DNA of 64,000 nucleotides from CAWBRT01 sp963814745 (GCA_963814745.1 CAWFEA010000001.1:310001-374000); one strand, 5' to 3'. Counted from the stretch's first letter, positions 18,038-28,152 are shown. Notes: generated by a model not told the origin, from the letters alone. Translations and numbers: made by a program.

Positions 18038-19489
18038 TCAGGCTTGCGTGGCCTCTTCCTCGTCTGCATGCATGAGGCCGAACTTCTTGAGCTTATAGCG
18101 AAGCGCGTCGCGGCTGATGTCCAGCAGGCGCGCCGCCTGCGTCTGATTGCCGTTGGCCTGCTGCACTGCGATTTCGACTAACGTGCGTTCCACCTGTTCC
18201 AGCGACGTTCCGCCTTGAGGGATAAACAGCTTAGGCAAACTTCGCCCGTTGGACGAGGCGACGGCTTCGCCGCTAATCGCCGAACTCGCTTCGAACGCCG
18301 TCTGCCCCGGCGCGTGCCGGCCAACCGCGAAGGGAAGATAGTCAGGGCGCAGAAAGCTCTCTTCTTCCAGGATCATGGCGCGTTCGATGGCATTTTTAAG
18401 CTCGCGTACATTGCCCGGCCATTCATGCTTAAGCAATAGCCTGCGCATCTCGTCCGTGATCCCCTGAACGGATTTCTTGAACTTCCGGTTATAGCGTCCG
18501 ACGAAGTAATCGACCAGCGGCAAAATGTCTTCTTTGCGCTCGCGCAGAGGCGGTAGAAAAACCGAGATAATGGCCAGCCGGTAGTAGAGATCCTGCCGGA
18601 ACCCGCCTTCACGCACCGCACGCTCCAGATCGCGGTTGGAAGCGGCGACCACACGCACATCGACCTGCAGGTCGCGCACTCCGCCTACCCGCCGGATTAC
18701 CTGGTCCTCCAGCACCCTCAATAACTTGGCTTGCAGCAAAGGCGATAGTTCACCGATCTCGTCCAGGAACAGGGTTCCGCCGTCGGCCATTTCGAACAGG
18801 CCTCTTTTCAACGTCTTGGCATCGGTGAACGCTCCGCGCTCGTGGCCGAAGAGTTCGGCTTCCATCAGCGTCTCCGGAATGGCGGAGCAGTTGATGGCCA
18901 CAAAAGATTTGTCCTGCCGCCTGCTCTGGTAGTGGATAGCCTTTGCAATCAGGTCTTTGCCGGTACCGCTTTCGCCCTGGATGAGAATCGTGGTGGCTTC
19001 GCTGTCGGCAATCTTGCGGACGAAGCTCATCAGCTCGGTCATCAGCGAAGAGACCCCGATGACGTCGTGATAGCCGGTTTGGCGGCGCACCTCGCCGCGC
19101 AGGGATTCGACTTCCGTCCGCAGCCGGGTGGTTTCGAGAGCGTTCTTCACGGTTACCGCAAGTTCTTCAAAATCAAGCGGCTTCCCGATAAAGTCGTAGG
19201 CGCCCAGCTTGAGCGCCAGCTTCACGTCCTCCAGCTGCGGATCGGCCGTGATCATGATGACCGCACGCGCCCCCGATTGCTTCAACTGCTCCAAAAGCTG
19301 TATTCCGCTGATGTCGGGCAGGCGCACGTCAAGCAACACGAGATCGGGAGACTCGTTGCGCACAATTCGCAGGGCGGCGGAGCCGGTTTCGGCCTCGAGC
19401 GTAAGGTAGCCCCACTCCTCACACTTCTGGCGCAAAGACCATCGGACAAGTTTTTCGTCGTCCACAATAAGTACTTTTTCGGTGGGCAT
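18038..19489 (-). CDS. Sigma-54-dependent response regulator (NtrC family)
   Basis: 483 aa: receiver domain (KVLIVDDEKLVRWSLR, phosphoacceptor Asp in LVLLDVRLPD), AAA+ central domain with Walker A GESGTGKDLIAKAIH, Walker B GGTLFLDEIGEL, R-finger region, and a C-terminal Fis-type HTH (QTQAARLLDISRDALRYKLKKFGL). It should activate RpoN promoters on phosphorylation. Odd: the sigma-54 contact loop reads GAFTDA instead of GAFTGA. The histidine kinase gene is 8 bp upstream, so they form a two-component pair. Confidence 0.93.
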   Translation of the reverse strand: MPTEKVLIVDDEKLVRWSLRQKCEEWGYLTLEAETGSAALRIVRNESPDLVLLDVRLPDISGIQLLEQLKQSGARAVIMITADPQLEDVKLALKLGAYDFIGKPLDFEELAVTVKNALETTRLRTEVESLRGEVRRQTGYHDVIGVSSLMTELMSFVRKIADSEATTILIQGESGTGKDLIAKAIHYQSRRQDKSFVAINCSAIPETLMEAELFGHERGAFTDAKTLKRGLFEMADGGTLFLDEIGELSPLLQAKLLRVLEDQVIRRVGGVRDLQVDVRVVAASNRDLERAVREGGFRQDLYYRLAIISVFLPPLRERKEDILPLVDYFVGRYNRKFKKSVQGITDEMRRLLLKHEWPGNVRELKNAIERAMILEEESFLRPDYLPFAVGRHAPGQTAFEASSAISGEAVASSNGRSLPKLFIPQGGTSLEQVERTLVEIAVQQANGNQTQAARLLDISRDALRYKLKKFGLMHADEEEATQA

Positions 19490-19497
19490 ACTTGCCT

Positions 19498-20565
19498 CTA
19501 GTTTACAACGAACGCGCAGCCTGGCCGGCGCTTAGGCAGACACACCACAAACCGGCTGCCTTTGCCCGGCCAGCTCTCCACTTCGATGCGTCCGTTATGG
19601 TCTTCGACGATGCGTTTCGCCAAAGGCAGTCCCAGCCCGGTTCCGTTCCCCTTGGTCGTGAAAAACGGACGAAAGATATTCGGCAGCGTTTCCGGGGAAA
19701 TTCCCCTGCCGGTATCGGTGACCGCCACCCAGGCCGACTCCTCGTCCTGCCCGAACTCGACCTTTACGCTGCCTTTTTCCTCGCACGCCTGAATGGCATT
19801 CAAGAGCAGATTCAGCAACACCTGTAGAATCTGTCCGCTGTCATGCTCGATGGGCGGAAGCGGTTTCTCCTTTGTTAGTTCCAATGATATCGACTTCGCC
19901 GTGGCCTGCTCGCGCGCGAACAGCATCGCCTGTTCCGCCGTGACTACCAGATCTAAACCGTCAAAAGCGGGCGGCTTGGGCCGCGCGATTTCCAGCAGAT
20001 TGGTGACGATGCGATTGATGTGCGCCACCTCGGTGCGAACATCCTTCAGAACTTTCTGCGCCGGGCTTCCCTTGGGCAAGTCACGGCCAATGATCTCGAT
20101 CACGCCGGCTATACCGGCCAGAGGATTGCGGATTTCATGCGCCAGCCCCGCCGCCAACTCACCCAGAGTTGCCAAATGCTCGGCGCGCGACATCTGGGTG
20201 CGGTGCAGGCGCTGGATCTCCTCACGACTCTCGCGCAGTTGAACAACCATGGCATTGAAATCGCGTCCCAAATCGCCGATTTCATCGTGACGATTCGCGA
20301 ACTCAACCGTGGCGTGCAACTCCCCGAGGCGAACCATAGCGATCTTCCGCTGCAACTCCAGGATTGGGCGCCTGATCATGACCGCCATTACCATAAACAC
20401 AACCGCGGAGACGACCACCGCGCCAGCGGTGGCGACAACCAGAACAGGCCGCCGCCCGCTACCAAGCGAGAGCGTTATCAGCACGAAGACCAGCAGGCCG
20501 TTGAGCAGGACAAAAGCCACCGGCATCAGAACGATCACGCTCCAGTTCATCCTGACTCGGCTCAC
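19498..20565 (-). CDS. Membrane sensor histidine kinase (NtrB/AtoS-like)
   Basis: 355 aa: two N-terminal membrane helices (VIVLMPVAFVLLNGLLVFVL and VLVVATAGAVVVSAVVFMVMA) with almost no periplasmic loop, a HAMP-like linker, HisKA with phospho-His in GLAHEIRNPLAGI, and HATPase_c with LLLNAIQACEEKG (N box), TDTGRGI and GTGLGLPLAKRIVEDH. With so small an external part, it probably senses a membrane or cytoplasmic signal. The start is GTG 20565, or ATG 20550. Confidence 0.9.
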   Translation of the reverse strand: MSRVRMNWSVIVLMPVAFVLLNGLLVFVLITLSLGSGRRPVLVVATAGAVVVSAVVFMVMAVMIRRPILELQRKIAMVRLGELHATVEFANRHDEIGDLGRDFNAMVVQLRESREEIQRLHRTQMSRAEHLATLGELAAGLAHEIRNPLAGIAGVIEIIGRDLPKGSPAQKVLKDVRTEVAHINRIVTNLLEIARPKPPAFDGLDLVVTAEQAMLFAREQATAKSISLELTKEKPLPPIEHDSGQILQVLLNLLLNAIQACEEKGSVKVEFGQDEESAWVAVTDTGRGISPETLPNIFRPFFTTKGNGTGLGLPLAKRIVEDHNGRIEVESWPGKGSRFVVCLPKRRPGCAFVVN

Positions 20566-20746
20566 AATCTGATAAGTCCCCCTGGATGTAGAGTCTACTA
20601 TCTTCCGCCCTTTCGCGAGGAGGCAGTGTATGGCAAGGTAGACGGGGCAGAGATTGCCCGGTTTCCAGGCTTCATGGGAAATCCCCGGGCGTCGGCCGGG
20701 GGGCCATCAGGAGGCTTCTAAGGGCTGACGGTTGACTTCGAAAACG

Positions 20747-21265
20747 TTAGCGGAGTGCCTGCTCAAGATACTGCTGACCGCCAGCGCCGCCATTCAGCGG
20801 AGATCGCCTGGATAACAGTTCATCGCGTTTGCCAAGCTCGTTGCGCTCCCGCTGCAGGCGCAGCTCCGCTTGGGTTTCGCGCAGCCGCTGGTCGCGCTTC
20901 CAATCCTCTTTCAACACCATCTCCTTGATCGAGAAGCGAGATTCGTTTTTCTCGTCGTCGATTCGCACCAGCAGTTCGTTCTTATGCAGCCGAAACTGGA
21001 TCTCCTCGGCAAGAGGGATTAGCTGCCCTGAACGTTTTCCATCGACCACATAGACGACTCTGTCGTTGACCAGCGTGTATTCGGGACAGACGCCGGCGGT
21101 TTCTTTCGGCGTGTTGGCCATCACCGAGAGGAAACCGCTGTGTACGAGCATGCAGTCTTTCATCTCCATGTGGGTAACCGTGCCGAGCTGATAACGTTGC
21201 GCGTATAGCGGTAGAGTCATCGCCAAAGACATCAGCAAAAGTGGAAGGCACAAACGAAATCTCAT
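20747..21265 (-). CDS. Small secreted protein, paralogue of the gene at 36253-36687
   Basis: 172 aa with a signal peptide (LCLPLLLMSLAMTLPLYAQ), then a compact beta-rich part and a charged C-terminal helix (RDQRLRETQAELRLQRERNEL). No domain recognised. Its core is shared with a 144-aa protein 15 kb away: both show a QLGTVT/QPGTVT opening, CPEYTLVNDRVVYVVDGKRS, IPLAEEIQFRLHKNELLVRIDDEK and RFSIKEM. Expected to be periplasmic or outer-membrane associated. Confidence 0.65.
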   Translation of the reverse strand: MRFRLCLPLLLMSLAMTLPLYAQRYQLGTVTHMEMKDCMLVHSGFLSVMANTPKETAGVCPEYTLVNDRVVYVVDGKRSGQLIPLAEEIQFRLHKNELLVRIDDEKNESRFSIKEMVLKEDWKRDQRLRETQAELRLQRERNELGKRDELLSRRSPLNGGAGGQQYLEQALR

Positions 21266-21751
21266 CGATTCTCCTCTTCAGCGCCGAGGTCCGTCTCGCC
21301 CGCGTTGGCAGCGACTGTCGCGTGCTTTCCGCGACGACGATTCGACTGAGCTTTTAAGCAATCGCAGGCGCGATGGCAGTGCAATGGCTGACGAGCCATC
21401 TTGCACCTTGCAGATTTGATCGGCAGTTTCCGAGAGCGGCTTTAGGTTCCGCTTTATCAACCTCGCTTCAGACGGCCAATTCCGGTTGCTTGCCGTCCGG
21501 AGGTGACGAGCAATGAGAAAACCGGCGAACGACGAGAGCCGTTTCAAGGTTGATTCGCCCGGTTCTGGCACCGCTGGGCGGGACGCCCAGCTTTTTCACG
21601 GGGTATACCTTCCGCGAATCTGGCCTGGAGTCGCTCGCCGGCCTTCAAGATGTCAGGGGGAAGTCTTTCTTGCCGCCTAAGTTATGGCTGCGTTTACAGG
21701 TAGTCGCCTGCATTCAAGATGCGCTTCATTTCCTTGCAGGGTGCGGAAGCA
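21266..21751. other. 486-bp intergenic stretch with one terminator-like hairpin
   Basis: No coding frame here is convincing. On the plus strand 21573-21591 forms a perfect 8-bp stem (GCTGGGCG / CGCCCAGC, loop GGA) followed by TTTTTC, a rho-independent terminator shape with no recognised upstream gene on that strand. It could end a small RNA. Confidence 0.4.
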
Positions 21752-23149
21752 TCAAGCGTAAGCGTGCAATCCAGGCAACAGGTACGTCACTCCGAAGAAC
21801 GTGAAGATGACTACCGCGAACCCGAGAATCGCGAAGTAAGCCGCCCGCCGTCCCTTCCAGCCGCGAGTAACCCGCATGTGCAGGTAGCCGGCATAGACGA
21901 GCCAGGTAATTGCCGCCCAGGTTTCTTTCGGATCCCAACTCCAATAAGATCCCCAAGTCTGGTTGGCCCAGTAAGCGCCGACGGCGATCATCAGCGTCAG
22001 CAGCGGAAAGGCGACGCAGATGGTCTTGTACGTGATCTGGTCCAAGTTGCTGGCTGGAGGCAGCATCTGTTGCAGCCCTTCACGGCGCCACAACAGCAGC
22101 AGGTAAAGCAAGCCGGCGAAGATGGCGCCGAGCATGCCGGCGAGCAGGAACGGACTCGCCGCCAGCGCCGTCGGGAAAGAGCCGTCGGCGTCCGCTGAAG
22201 CATAGCTGCCGTTCCGTACGCGCAGTATGAAGGCTACCAGTACCACGGCCTGCAGCAGGATACTGACGAACATGGCCTTGTTGGCGTGATCGAAAAAGCT
22301 GTCATCCTGTTTCATTCTTGCGAACCCGTAGAGCAAGACGGGAACGATCGTCGAAAGCAAAACCAGCGCGCAGAGCCAGCCGAGATCGGGTATGGTGACG
22401 AACAGGCGCACGCCGCGGCTGACGAAGATTTCCGACTTCTGCACCGGATCCCAACCCACCACCGCGAGACCGCCGGAGCGAAAACGCAGCATCATGCCGG
22501 CATAGACGGCGACCATTCCAGCCGCCGTCAACACCTGGAATGTTTCGGTCTTCATGCCATCCTGGATCAGGAACATCATCGCCAGGGCAAAGCTCACCGC
22601 GCAGGCCGCATAGGCGAGCATAGCCAGCGAGACGTGAACGTGCAGCCAGGTCGATTGCAGCGCCGGGACCAGCGGACGCACCTCGGAGGGCAGCAGTTGC
22701 ATAAGGATCACGCTGACCACCGCCAGCGGCATGGTCACGCTGCCGATGATCTTCACCTGGTAGCGCCGCTCCGCGATCAGGGTCAGCAGGGCGACCGTCC
22801 AGACGAAGCTCAGCAACATCTCATAAAGGGTCGAAAACGGCGGATGACCGGCCAGGTACCAGCGGTGAGCGCCTGCCGCCGTGTTGGCAACAAAACCGAG
22901 CGCGGTCGAAAGCGACGCGAACTTGACGTAGCGTTCGATGCCGGTCACGCCGAATCCCATGTAGAGCGCGCTCGCCCCGCCGTAGAAGATCAGTGCCGTG
23001 TAAAGCATGTTGCTTTCGCCATAGATCGGTCCGGCGTGCGCCTTCATCACCCCAAGGAATGCCGTAAACAGCAGGAACAGCATACCCAGGCCGACCACGA
23101 CCAGCAGTGCGTTCCCTGTTGACGTCTGCTCTGCTCTTGCTCGCGACAT
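21752..23149 (-). CDS. ccsA: Cytochrome c biogenesis protein CcsA (ResC)
   Basis: 465-aa polytopic membrane protein of system II cytochrome c maturation. It has the tryptophan-rich WWD haem-binding motif WGSYWSWDPKETWAAITWLVYAGYLH near residues 385-410 and flanking histidines in helices. It moves haem across the inner membrane and, with ResB, ligates it to CXXCH motifs. The immediately upstream ResB and the downstream-numbered multihaem cytochrome cluster are its obvious partners and clients. Confidence 0.93.
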   Translation of the reverse strand: MSRARAEQTSTGNALLVVVGLGMLFLLFTAFLGVMKAHAGPIYGESNMLYTALIFYGGASALYMGFGVTGIERYVKFASLSTALGFVANTAAGAHRWYLAGHPPFSTLYEMLLSFVWTVALLTLIAERRYQVKIIGSVTMPLAVVSVILMQLLPSEVRPLVPALQSTWLHVHVSLAMLAYAACAVSFALAMMFLIQDGMKTETFQVLTAAGMVAVYAGMMLRFRSGGLAVVGWDPVQKSEIFVSRGVRLFVTIPDLGWLCALVLLSTIVPVLLYGFARMKQDDSFFDHANKAMFVSILLQAVVLVAFILRVRNGSYASADADGSFPTALAASPFLLAGMLGAIFAGLLYLLLLWRREGLQQMLPPASNLDQITYKTICVAFPLLTLMIAVGAYWANQTWGSYWSWDPKETWAAITWLVYAGYLHMRVTRGWKGRRAAYFAILGFAVVIFTFFGVTYLLPGLHAYA

Positions 23150-23255
23150 CAGTCAAAAACCTCCGCTTGCCCGCTACGCTTCCTAAGCATCCGCGTACAC
23201 GGTAGTTGTAAGTGGTCCCGGCATGCGCGCCTCCGCCGGGACGATGATCGGCTGG

Positions 23256-24716
23256 CTACACGCGAGCCACGGTTTCCTTTTCGGCAGGCTCGCCCTGCTT
23301 CGTCAATTCCGTTACTTTGCGGTTGCCGTTCAGTTCCTTGCCGATGGCCTCGGTCACTTCCGCGAAGCGCTGCTCAAAGCGCTCGCGGTTTTTATTGCAC
23401 GCGCCTCCAACCCACAGCAGCAAACCCTGGCGCGCATCGAATAGCGTCGTCACCCAGAAGCGCATGTGGACAAGATAGAAGGCGACACCCAAGCCGAGCG
23501 CCATCGTCAGTACGCCGCTCCACACGAACCATTGTCCCGGCTCGTGCGACACTTCGAGGCCGGTATAAAACTTCGGTTTCAGATCGGTGAGAGTGAAGGT
23601 GTAACCGGATTTGGCGTCCCGCGCTTCATTGGAGTCGCGCGGGAACAGCCAGACGCTATGGCTGTCACCCTGGCTCGTCAGCACCAACTCGATCGCCGGG
23701 TTGGTGAGGTCTTCCGAACGCTGGTGAACTTCGCCGTCCTGTAGGTAGTAGTCGGGAACGAAGCGGTTCACCGCGATTGTGCTCCGCGCGTCGAGTTGCC
23801 CTGCTTGTTGTGGCGCCAGCGTGATCGTCTGCGCCTCGCCTTTCAGCGGCGTCGCCCGCAACTGGAGATGATCGATCTTGTTGCTCATCCCGTAGCCTGC
23901 CTGGTAAAAACGGACGCCGTCGTAGATGAGCGGATCGTTGACGACGATCTGCTTGCGCTCGATCTCGCGGCCCTTCTCCAAAACCACCAGATCTGACCAC
24001 CACCGCTTCGGGCTGCCATCGGCGTAGTTTTCTTGTCCGGTGGCATCACAGCGAATGGAGAAGGGCAGAGGCTTCTTTAATTCCATCCCCTTTTGCCGCA
24101 TCACGATGGTGTTGCTGACTTCGCCCGTAGTCAGCGTGAGCGACCCGCGGTAACCATAGATGGCATCGACGATGCCGCCGGCGAAGATCATCAGCAGGCT
24201 GAGGTGCACAATATAAACCGCCAGGACGGAGAAGCGGTGGCGCTCGGAAAAAAGCGAGACTTCGTTGTTTTCGACCACCCGCTCGGGCCTGAGACCAAGC
24301 TTGATCAAGGCGCGCTCGGCGGCATCCATGCCGGCCTTGGCATCACTGATTTTGAACTCTTTGTGGTGAGGAAGAGCGGCGCGAAAATGCACCTCCGGAC
24401 GGCGATTGGGACGGGCGTAAACGCGCCAAGCGGTCGGCCAACGCTCAAGCGAGGCAAAAATGATGCTAAGACTTACCAGTCCGAGCAAAACCGCGAACCA
24501 CCATGCATGGTAGACATCGGTGAGCCCAATCCGATCCAACCACATCAGCGTTGCCGGCGAGTACGCGCGCTGAATTTCGCTCGGGTCCGTGGTGGGGCGC
24601 TGCAGAACCAGCGTGCCTACAGCGGAAAAAACGACCACTATCAATAAGAGAATGATCCCGGTGCGCACCGAAGAGAGCGTCTTATGTATCTTCGACCAGA
24701 TTTTCCCAAAACCCAT
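23256..24716 (-). CDS. resB: ResB-like cytochrome c biogenesis protein
   Basis: 486-aa membrane protein of the ResB/Ccs1 family: FGKIWSKIHKTLSSVRTGIILLLIVVVFSAVGT first helix, a second helix near AWWFAVLLGLVSLSIIFASLERW, a third before a large periplasmic domain (about residues 180-410), and a last helix VLTMALGLGVAFYLVH. ATG 24716 follows ggag at the right distance; the 12 codons before it are not needed. Forms the haem ligase with CcsA. Confidence 0.88.
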   Translation of the reverse strand: MGFGKIWSKIHKTLSSVRTGIILLLIVVVFSAVGTLVLQRPTTDPSEIQRAYSPATLMWLDRIGLTDVYHAWWFAVLLGLVSLSIIFASLERWPTAWRVYARPNRRPEVHFRAALPHHKEFKISDAKAGMDAAERALIKLGLRPERVVENNEVSLFSERHRFSVLAVYIVHLSLLMIFAGGIVDAIYGYRGSLTLTTGEVSNTIVMRQKGMELKKPLPFSIRCDATGQENYADGSPKRWWSDLVVLEKGREIERKQIVVNDPLIYDGVRFYQAGYGMSNKIDHLQLRATPLKGEAQTITLAPQQAGQLDARSTIAVNRFVPDYYLQDGEVHQRSEDLTNPAIELVLTSQGDSHSVWLFPRDSNEARDAKSGYTFTLTDLKPKFYTGLEVSHEPGQWFVWSGVLTMALGLGVAFYLVHMRFWVTTLFDARQGLLLWVGGACNKNRERFEQRFAEVTEAIGKELNGNRKVTELTKQGEPAEKETVARV

Positions 24717-25116
24717 GCGGGGCTCCTTGAATGCCAAGGATGACAGATGCACGTACGAGGCCAGAAGCCTCTACGAGCTAACTCACAGGTAAGTCAATAG
24801 CTTACGGAGCGGATTCGTAATCGATCCAGTTGACCATGGGGTATATCACCCAGTGCGGTATTCATCCCACCGCCGTCCACGCTCCGTCGCCTGCCCTTTA
24901 ATGTTTGCATCTGCCGCTCCCCAAAGCTATGACGCTGATCACAAATCGAGAGTACTGACTCAAGAATAAGAACTTACGGTCTTTTCGCGCCTGCATTTCT
25001 CCAAGCGGACGAAACCTGCAAACCTCGCTACTCTATTCCGAGCGGGTTGTGGAATCTCACGAGGCCTTGCGGGAAAGGGCCCAGCTCGCTTATTTCCGCA
25101 AGCGGAAACAGGGTTA
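24717..25116. other. 400-bp gap between resB and the multihaem cytochrome cluster
   Basis: No gene supported. It must hold the resB promoter. A perfect TTTCCGC-AA-GCGGAAA hairpin lies at about 25092-25107, close to the 3' end of the 12-haem cytochrome gene; it lacks a clear T-run. Confidence 0.4.
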
Positions 25117-27045
25117 TCAACGTCTAGGTCTAGTCAAAACCCGCCGCATCTGCATATTTTGGTCTGTCGTTGCGTATGAAATCCCGCTGTGCTGCAGGCC
25201 AATGCCGCTCGTATCATTGCTGAAATGGCAGGAGACGTAACAGGTGCGACTGATGGTATCGATATACCACTTGAGCGTCACCGGGTCAGGGCCCGTCAAC
25301 TGCGTATCCAGGTTAATCGAATGTGCGTTGAACTGCTTGGTTCCGCCGTCGACTCCGTGTGGGGCATGACATACCGCGCAGGATATACCCATGTTTAAAA
25401 CATGGGTGCCGTGATGTTTGAACACCGAGTCTTTGGGCCCAGGCGTGGAGCCATTGCCTAGCAGTCCCGCGACGTCATGGCACTTCTCGCACATCGCGAA
25501 AGTGCCTGTAAGGGGATTCAGAGTGACGACCAGCGATCGCACCGGCTGCCCGGGATTCGGCGCCTGATTTAGCGCATATGGCCGTTCGAGAAGGTGCGCA
25601 TTACTGCTGATATGTGGCCCATTCGGCCCGTTTCCACCGTCGTTGGACGGGTTTTCTCCGCTATGGCAATCTGCACACTTCAGGAAAGAACCAGTGGTCT
25701 TCAACGAACGGCCCGCGGTGTTGTTCAACATCAAGATATTGTTGCGAAGATCGGGGTGGGCCGCGCCGCTGAATGGCCAAATAACGTTGTGCCGAGCGAC
25801 TTGAGAATTGAAGTCTTTGCGAACATTGAATGAACTCACGGCGCGCACCGGAGTGTAACCGTAATTCGTATATCCTGCTTTTTGCGGCTTGTTAAGACTG
25901 TCCCCGTGGCATTTCAGACAAACCTGGTACTCTGCTGTGGCGAGAGTAATACTCGTCCCGTCGCGGGTGATTCCACTCGCGCCTGCAAGTGCGGTACCCA
26001 GGGAAGCCGGCGCCGACTTACTGCTGTCCAAAGTAGCATGAGAGTTATGGCAGTCCCAGCATTCGGAGTGTCTCGGTGTGCTGGCTGAAAGAAGATCTTC
26101 CTTGGGATCGTGGCCGGGGGCTTCGACCGGATGCCGATAATTATTCTGGTTATAGCCAATCCATGTTTGGCCCCAAGGTTTGGTAGAATTTGCATTCGCG
26201 TGACAGGGATAGCAGGTCTGCTCGTTCGCATCACTCAGAAGCCTGTCGCTGCCGCTCCGATGCATAGCGTGACAATTCCCGCAAGCCCCGCCCCCGACCG
26301 TCGGATAGCCTGTAACACTTCCCCCTTCGCTGCTAGTGCTTACCGCATGAGCGCTTGATGACCACCCCGCCAGGGTCGCCGGCGATGGCTTATTGGCGTC
26401 ATGACAGGCTAGACAGATGGTTCCAAAGCGATTGTCAATTACGAGAAAGTCGGTCGGGCGCATTGGGTCCACGTTCTGGATATGCGGCTCGTGGCAGGTT
26501 GTGCACTCGATTTGGCCGTTGGAAAGCTTGACACCGGGGTTCGCCGTGGTGCGGGAGGTGGCATTGAACAGGGTATCCACCAATGAGGTATCCCTGACCC
26601 ATTGGCTAAAATCTAACGGGTGGCTCCGCGAGAGATCTACCCCCATGTTTCCAGCGCTGGACAATGGAATGCGCACCACGCTGGTGACGGCCTTAGAGTT
26701 GTAGGTCGCTCCCAGACCCACCGTCCCATCATGACAGCTCATGCATAGGCGGCTGGGAGACGTTGCCGTAATTGACTGCATGCCTTGGTCGTACGTGCTG
26801 CTGGTATACGTCTTGTAATTGGAACCCGAGACTTCATGGTTCCACAATCCCTTGACCTTCGGAACCGCATTATGGGAAGTGTGACAGTAAATGCAGGCAA
26901 TCGGTGCGTTGCTGCCCTGTGAGCTGTTGCTGCTCTGATTGGGCGCAAGATTATGTAACGGCGACACCGTCGGTGAGTTTTGTGCCAATGACATCAGGGC
27001 GCCGAACCAAACACAAAGAAATCCGAAGATGACTCTGCTTCTCAT
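25117..27045 (-). CDS. Multihaem c-type cytochrome, 12 haem motifs
   Basis: 642-aa exported protein: signal peptide VIFGFLCVWFGALMSLAQ, then 11 CXXCH motifs (CIYCH, CMSCH, CTTCH, CLACH, CGNCH, CYPCH, CWDCH, CLKCH, CADCH, CEKCH, CAVCH) and a final CXXXCH (CYVSCH). Several are the doubled type (CHTSH, CHEPH, CHAMH, CHNSH, CHAPH). ATG 27045 overlaps the TGA of the NHL gene. Likely periplasmic or cell-surface electron carrier; last gene of the cluster. Confidence 0.92.
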   Translation of the reverse strand: MRSRVIFGFLCVWFGALMSLAQNSPTVSPLHNLAPNQSSNSSQGSNAPIACIYCHTSHNAVPKVKGLWNHEVSGSNYKTYTSSTYDQGMQSITATSPSRLCMSCHDGTVGLGATYNSKAVTSVVRIPLSSAGNMGVDLSRSHPLDFSQWVRDTSLVDTLFNATSRTTANPGVKLSNGQIECTTCHEPHIQNVDPMRPTDFLVIDNRFGTICLACHDANKPSPATLAGWSSSAHAVSTSSEGGSVTGYPTVGGGACGNCHAMHRSGSDRLLSDANEQTCYPCHANANSTKPWGQTWIGYNQNNYRHPVEAPGHDPKEDLLSASTPRHSECWDCHNSHATLDSSKSAPASLGTALAGASGITRDGTSITLATAEYQVCLKCHGDSLNKPQKAGYTNYGYTPVRAVSSFNVRKDFNSQVARHNVIWPFSGAAHPDLRNNILMLNNTAGRSLKTTGSFLKCADCHSGENPSNDGGNGPNGPHISSNAHLLERPYALNQAPNPGQPVRSLVVTLNPLTGTFAMCEKCHDVAGLLGNGSTPGPKDSVFKHHGTHVLNMGISCAVCHAPHGVDGGTKQFNAHSINLDTQLTGPDPVTLKWYIDTISRTCYVSCHFSNDTSGIGLQHSGISYATTDQNMQMRRVLTRPRR

Positions 27046-28118
27046 CAATTACTACCTGCCTTTGCCTTGTCCAAATACTGAAACACTTCCACTCTATGGT
27101 TCAACATGTTGACAACATATACCCGGTCATTCCGATCAATGAAGACTCCAGACGGAAAGTTGAATTCCCCTAGCTGTTCCCCTTGTTGGCCAAAGTAATA
27201 GAGCAGCGTGCCTTCACGGTCAAACACCTGAACAACGTTGAGCATTGCATCGGCAACATAGAAGTGACCTTCGTTGTCCATAGCTAACCCCTTGGTGCGC
27301 CACAGGTACCCTGTCTCCGGCCCCACCTGACCAAAGCTGCCATGATACTGGCCTTTTCCGTCAAACACTTGGACTCGGAAGTTCATCGCATCCACCACGA
27401 ATAGCTCCCCGTTCTGCACTATCAATTCTGTCGGATAGTTGAATTCTCCCTGCCCCGATCCACGTGACCCGAAATGTCCAAGAATATTGCCCTGCAAATC
27501 GGTATAGTAGACGGCATCGCGCAAGGTGTCGGTAACATATACACGGTTGTTCGGCGCATCAACCGCTATCCCAGTGGGACGCTTGAAGAATCCTTCTCCC
27601 TTCAGATTTCCAATGTAGCGGCGGAACTTGCCATGGCTGTCAAACACCAGCACCATTCCCAGTTCTGAATCCGCCACGTAAATGCTGTCACTGTTATCAA
27701 CGGCCACACCGATCGGCGATTTAAAGTAATTTTTCGGGCCGCCCACTAGCTTTTGATATTTCCCGTGGTCGAAGTCAAAGATGTGGATCAACGCCGCGCC
27801 CGGATCGCTGACCACGATCCTTCCGCGAGAGTCCGTTACAACATCATAGGGTCGAACCATGCGTACACGGTTGGGAGCTCCGGCGATAGCATCAAGCAAT
27901 TTATTCCATAGTGAATGCTTGGTCTTGACATCCTGTTCCGAGGAAAAAGCCCGCACAAACTCCAGCCGGCGCCCACCCTCCAGCAGCAGAGGCGGAGGAA
28001 GGGGCAAGGACCGTGGCGCGGCGCTAACTGCCGCAAACGCCGCAGGAAGAACCATAAGCAAACAAAGCCCCACTTGCACGATTCGTTGACGAAGCAAGCA
28101 ATGCTCCTTCGCACTCAT
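27045..28118 (-). CDS. NHL-repeat six-bladed beta-propeller protein
   Basis: 357-aa exported protein: signal peptide VQVGLCLLMVLPAAFAAVSA, then repeated blades with motifs such as RPTGIAVDAPNNRVYVTDT, YPTELIVQNGELFVVDAMNFRVQVFD and FPSGVFIDRNDRVYVVNMLNHRVEVF. Start ATG 28118 chosen because the earlier frame lacks a signal and overlaps the barrel gene. Between the barrel gene and the 12-haem cytochrome. NHL proteins of this kind accompany surface cytochromes in other metal-reducing bacteria; exact role unknown. Confidence 0.85.
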   Translation of the reverse strand: MSAKEHCLLRQRIVQVGLCLLMVLPAAFAAVSAAPRSLPLPPPLLLEGGRRLEFVRAFSSEQDVKTKHSLWNKLLDAIAGAPNRVRMVRPYDVVTDSRGRIVVSDPGAALIHIFDFDHGKYQKLVGGPKNYFKSPIGVAVDNSDSIYVADSELGMVLVFDSHGKFRRYIGNLKGEGFFKRPTGIAVDAPNNRVYVTDTLRDAVYYTDLQGNILGHFGSRGSGQGEFNYPTELIVQNGELFVVDAMNFRVQVFDGKGQYHGSFGQVGPETGYLWRTKGLAMDNEGHFYVADAMLNVVQVFDREGTLLYYFGQQGEQLGEFNFPSGVFIDRNDRVYVVNMLNHRVEVFQYLDKAKAGSN

Positions 28119-28152
28119 AAAACCCACGCTTCGGACCGGCGTTCGCCAATGG

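Noticed and set aside
20020..20721. 233-aa plus-strand frame opposite the histidine kinase
   Set aside because: Antisense shadow, His/Asp/Arg-rich composition typical of reverse frames in GC-rich genes.
21266..21751. A riboswitch before the small secreted protein or after ccsA
   Set aside because: No known riboswitch consensus fits; only a plain terminator-like hairpin is visible.
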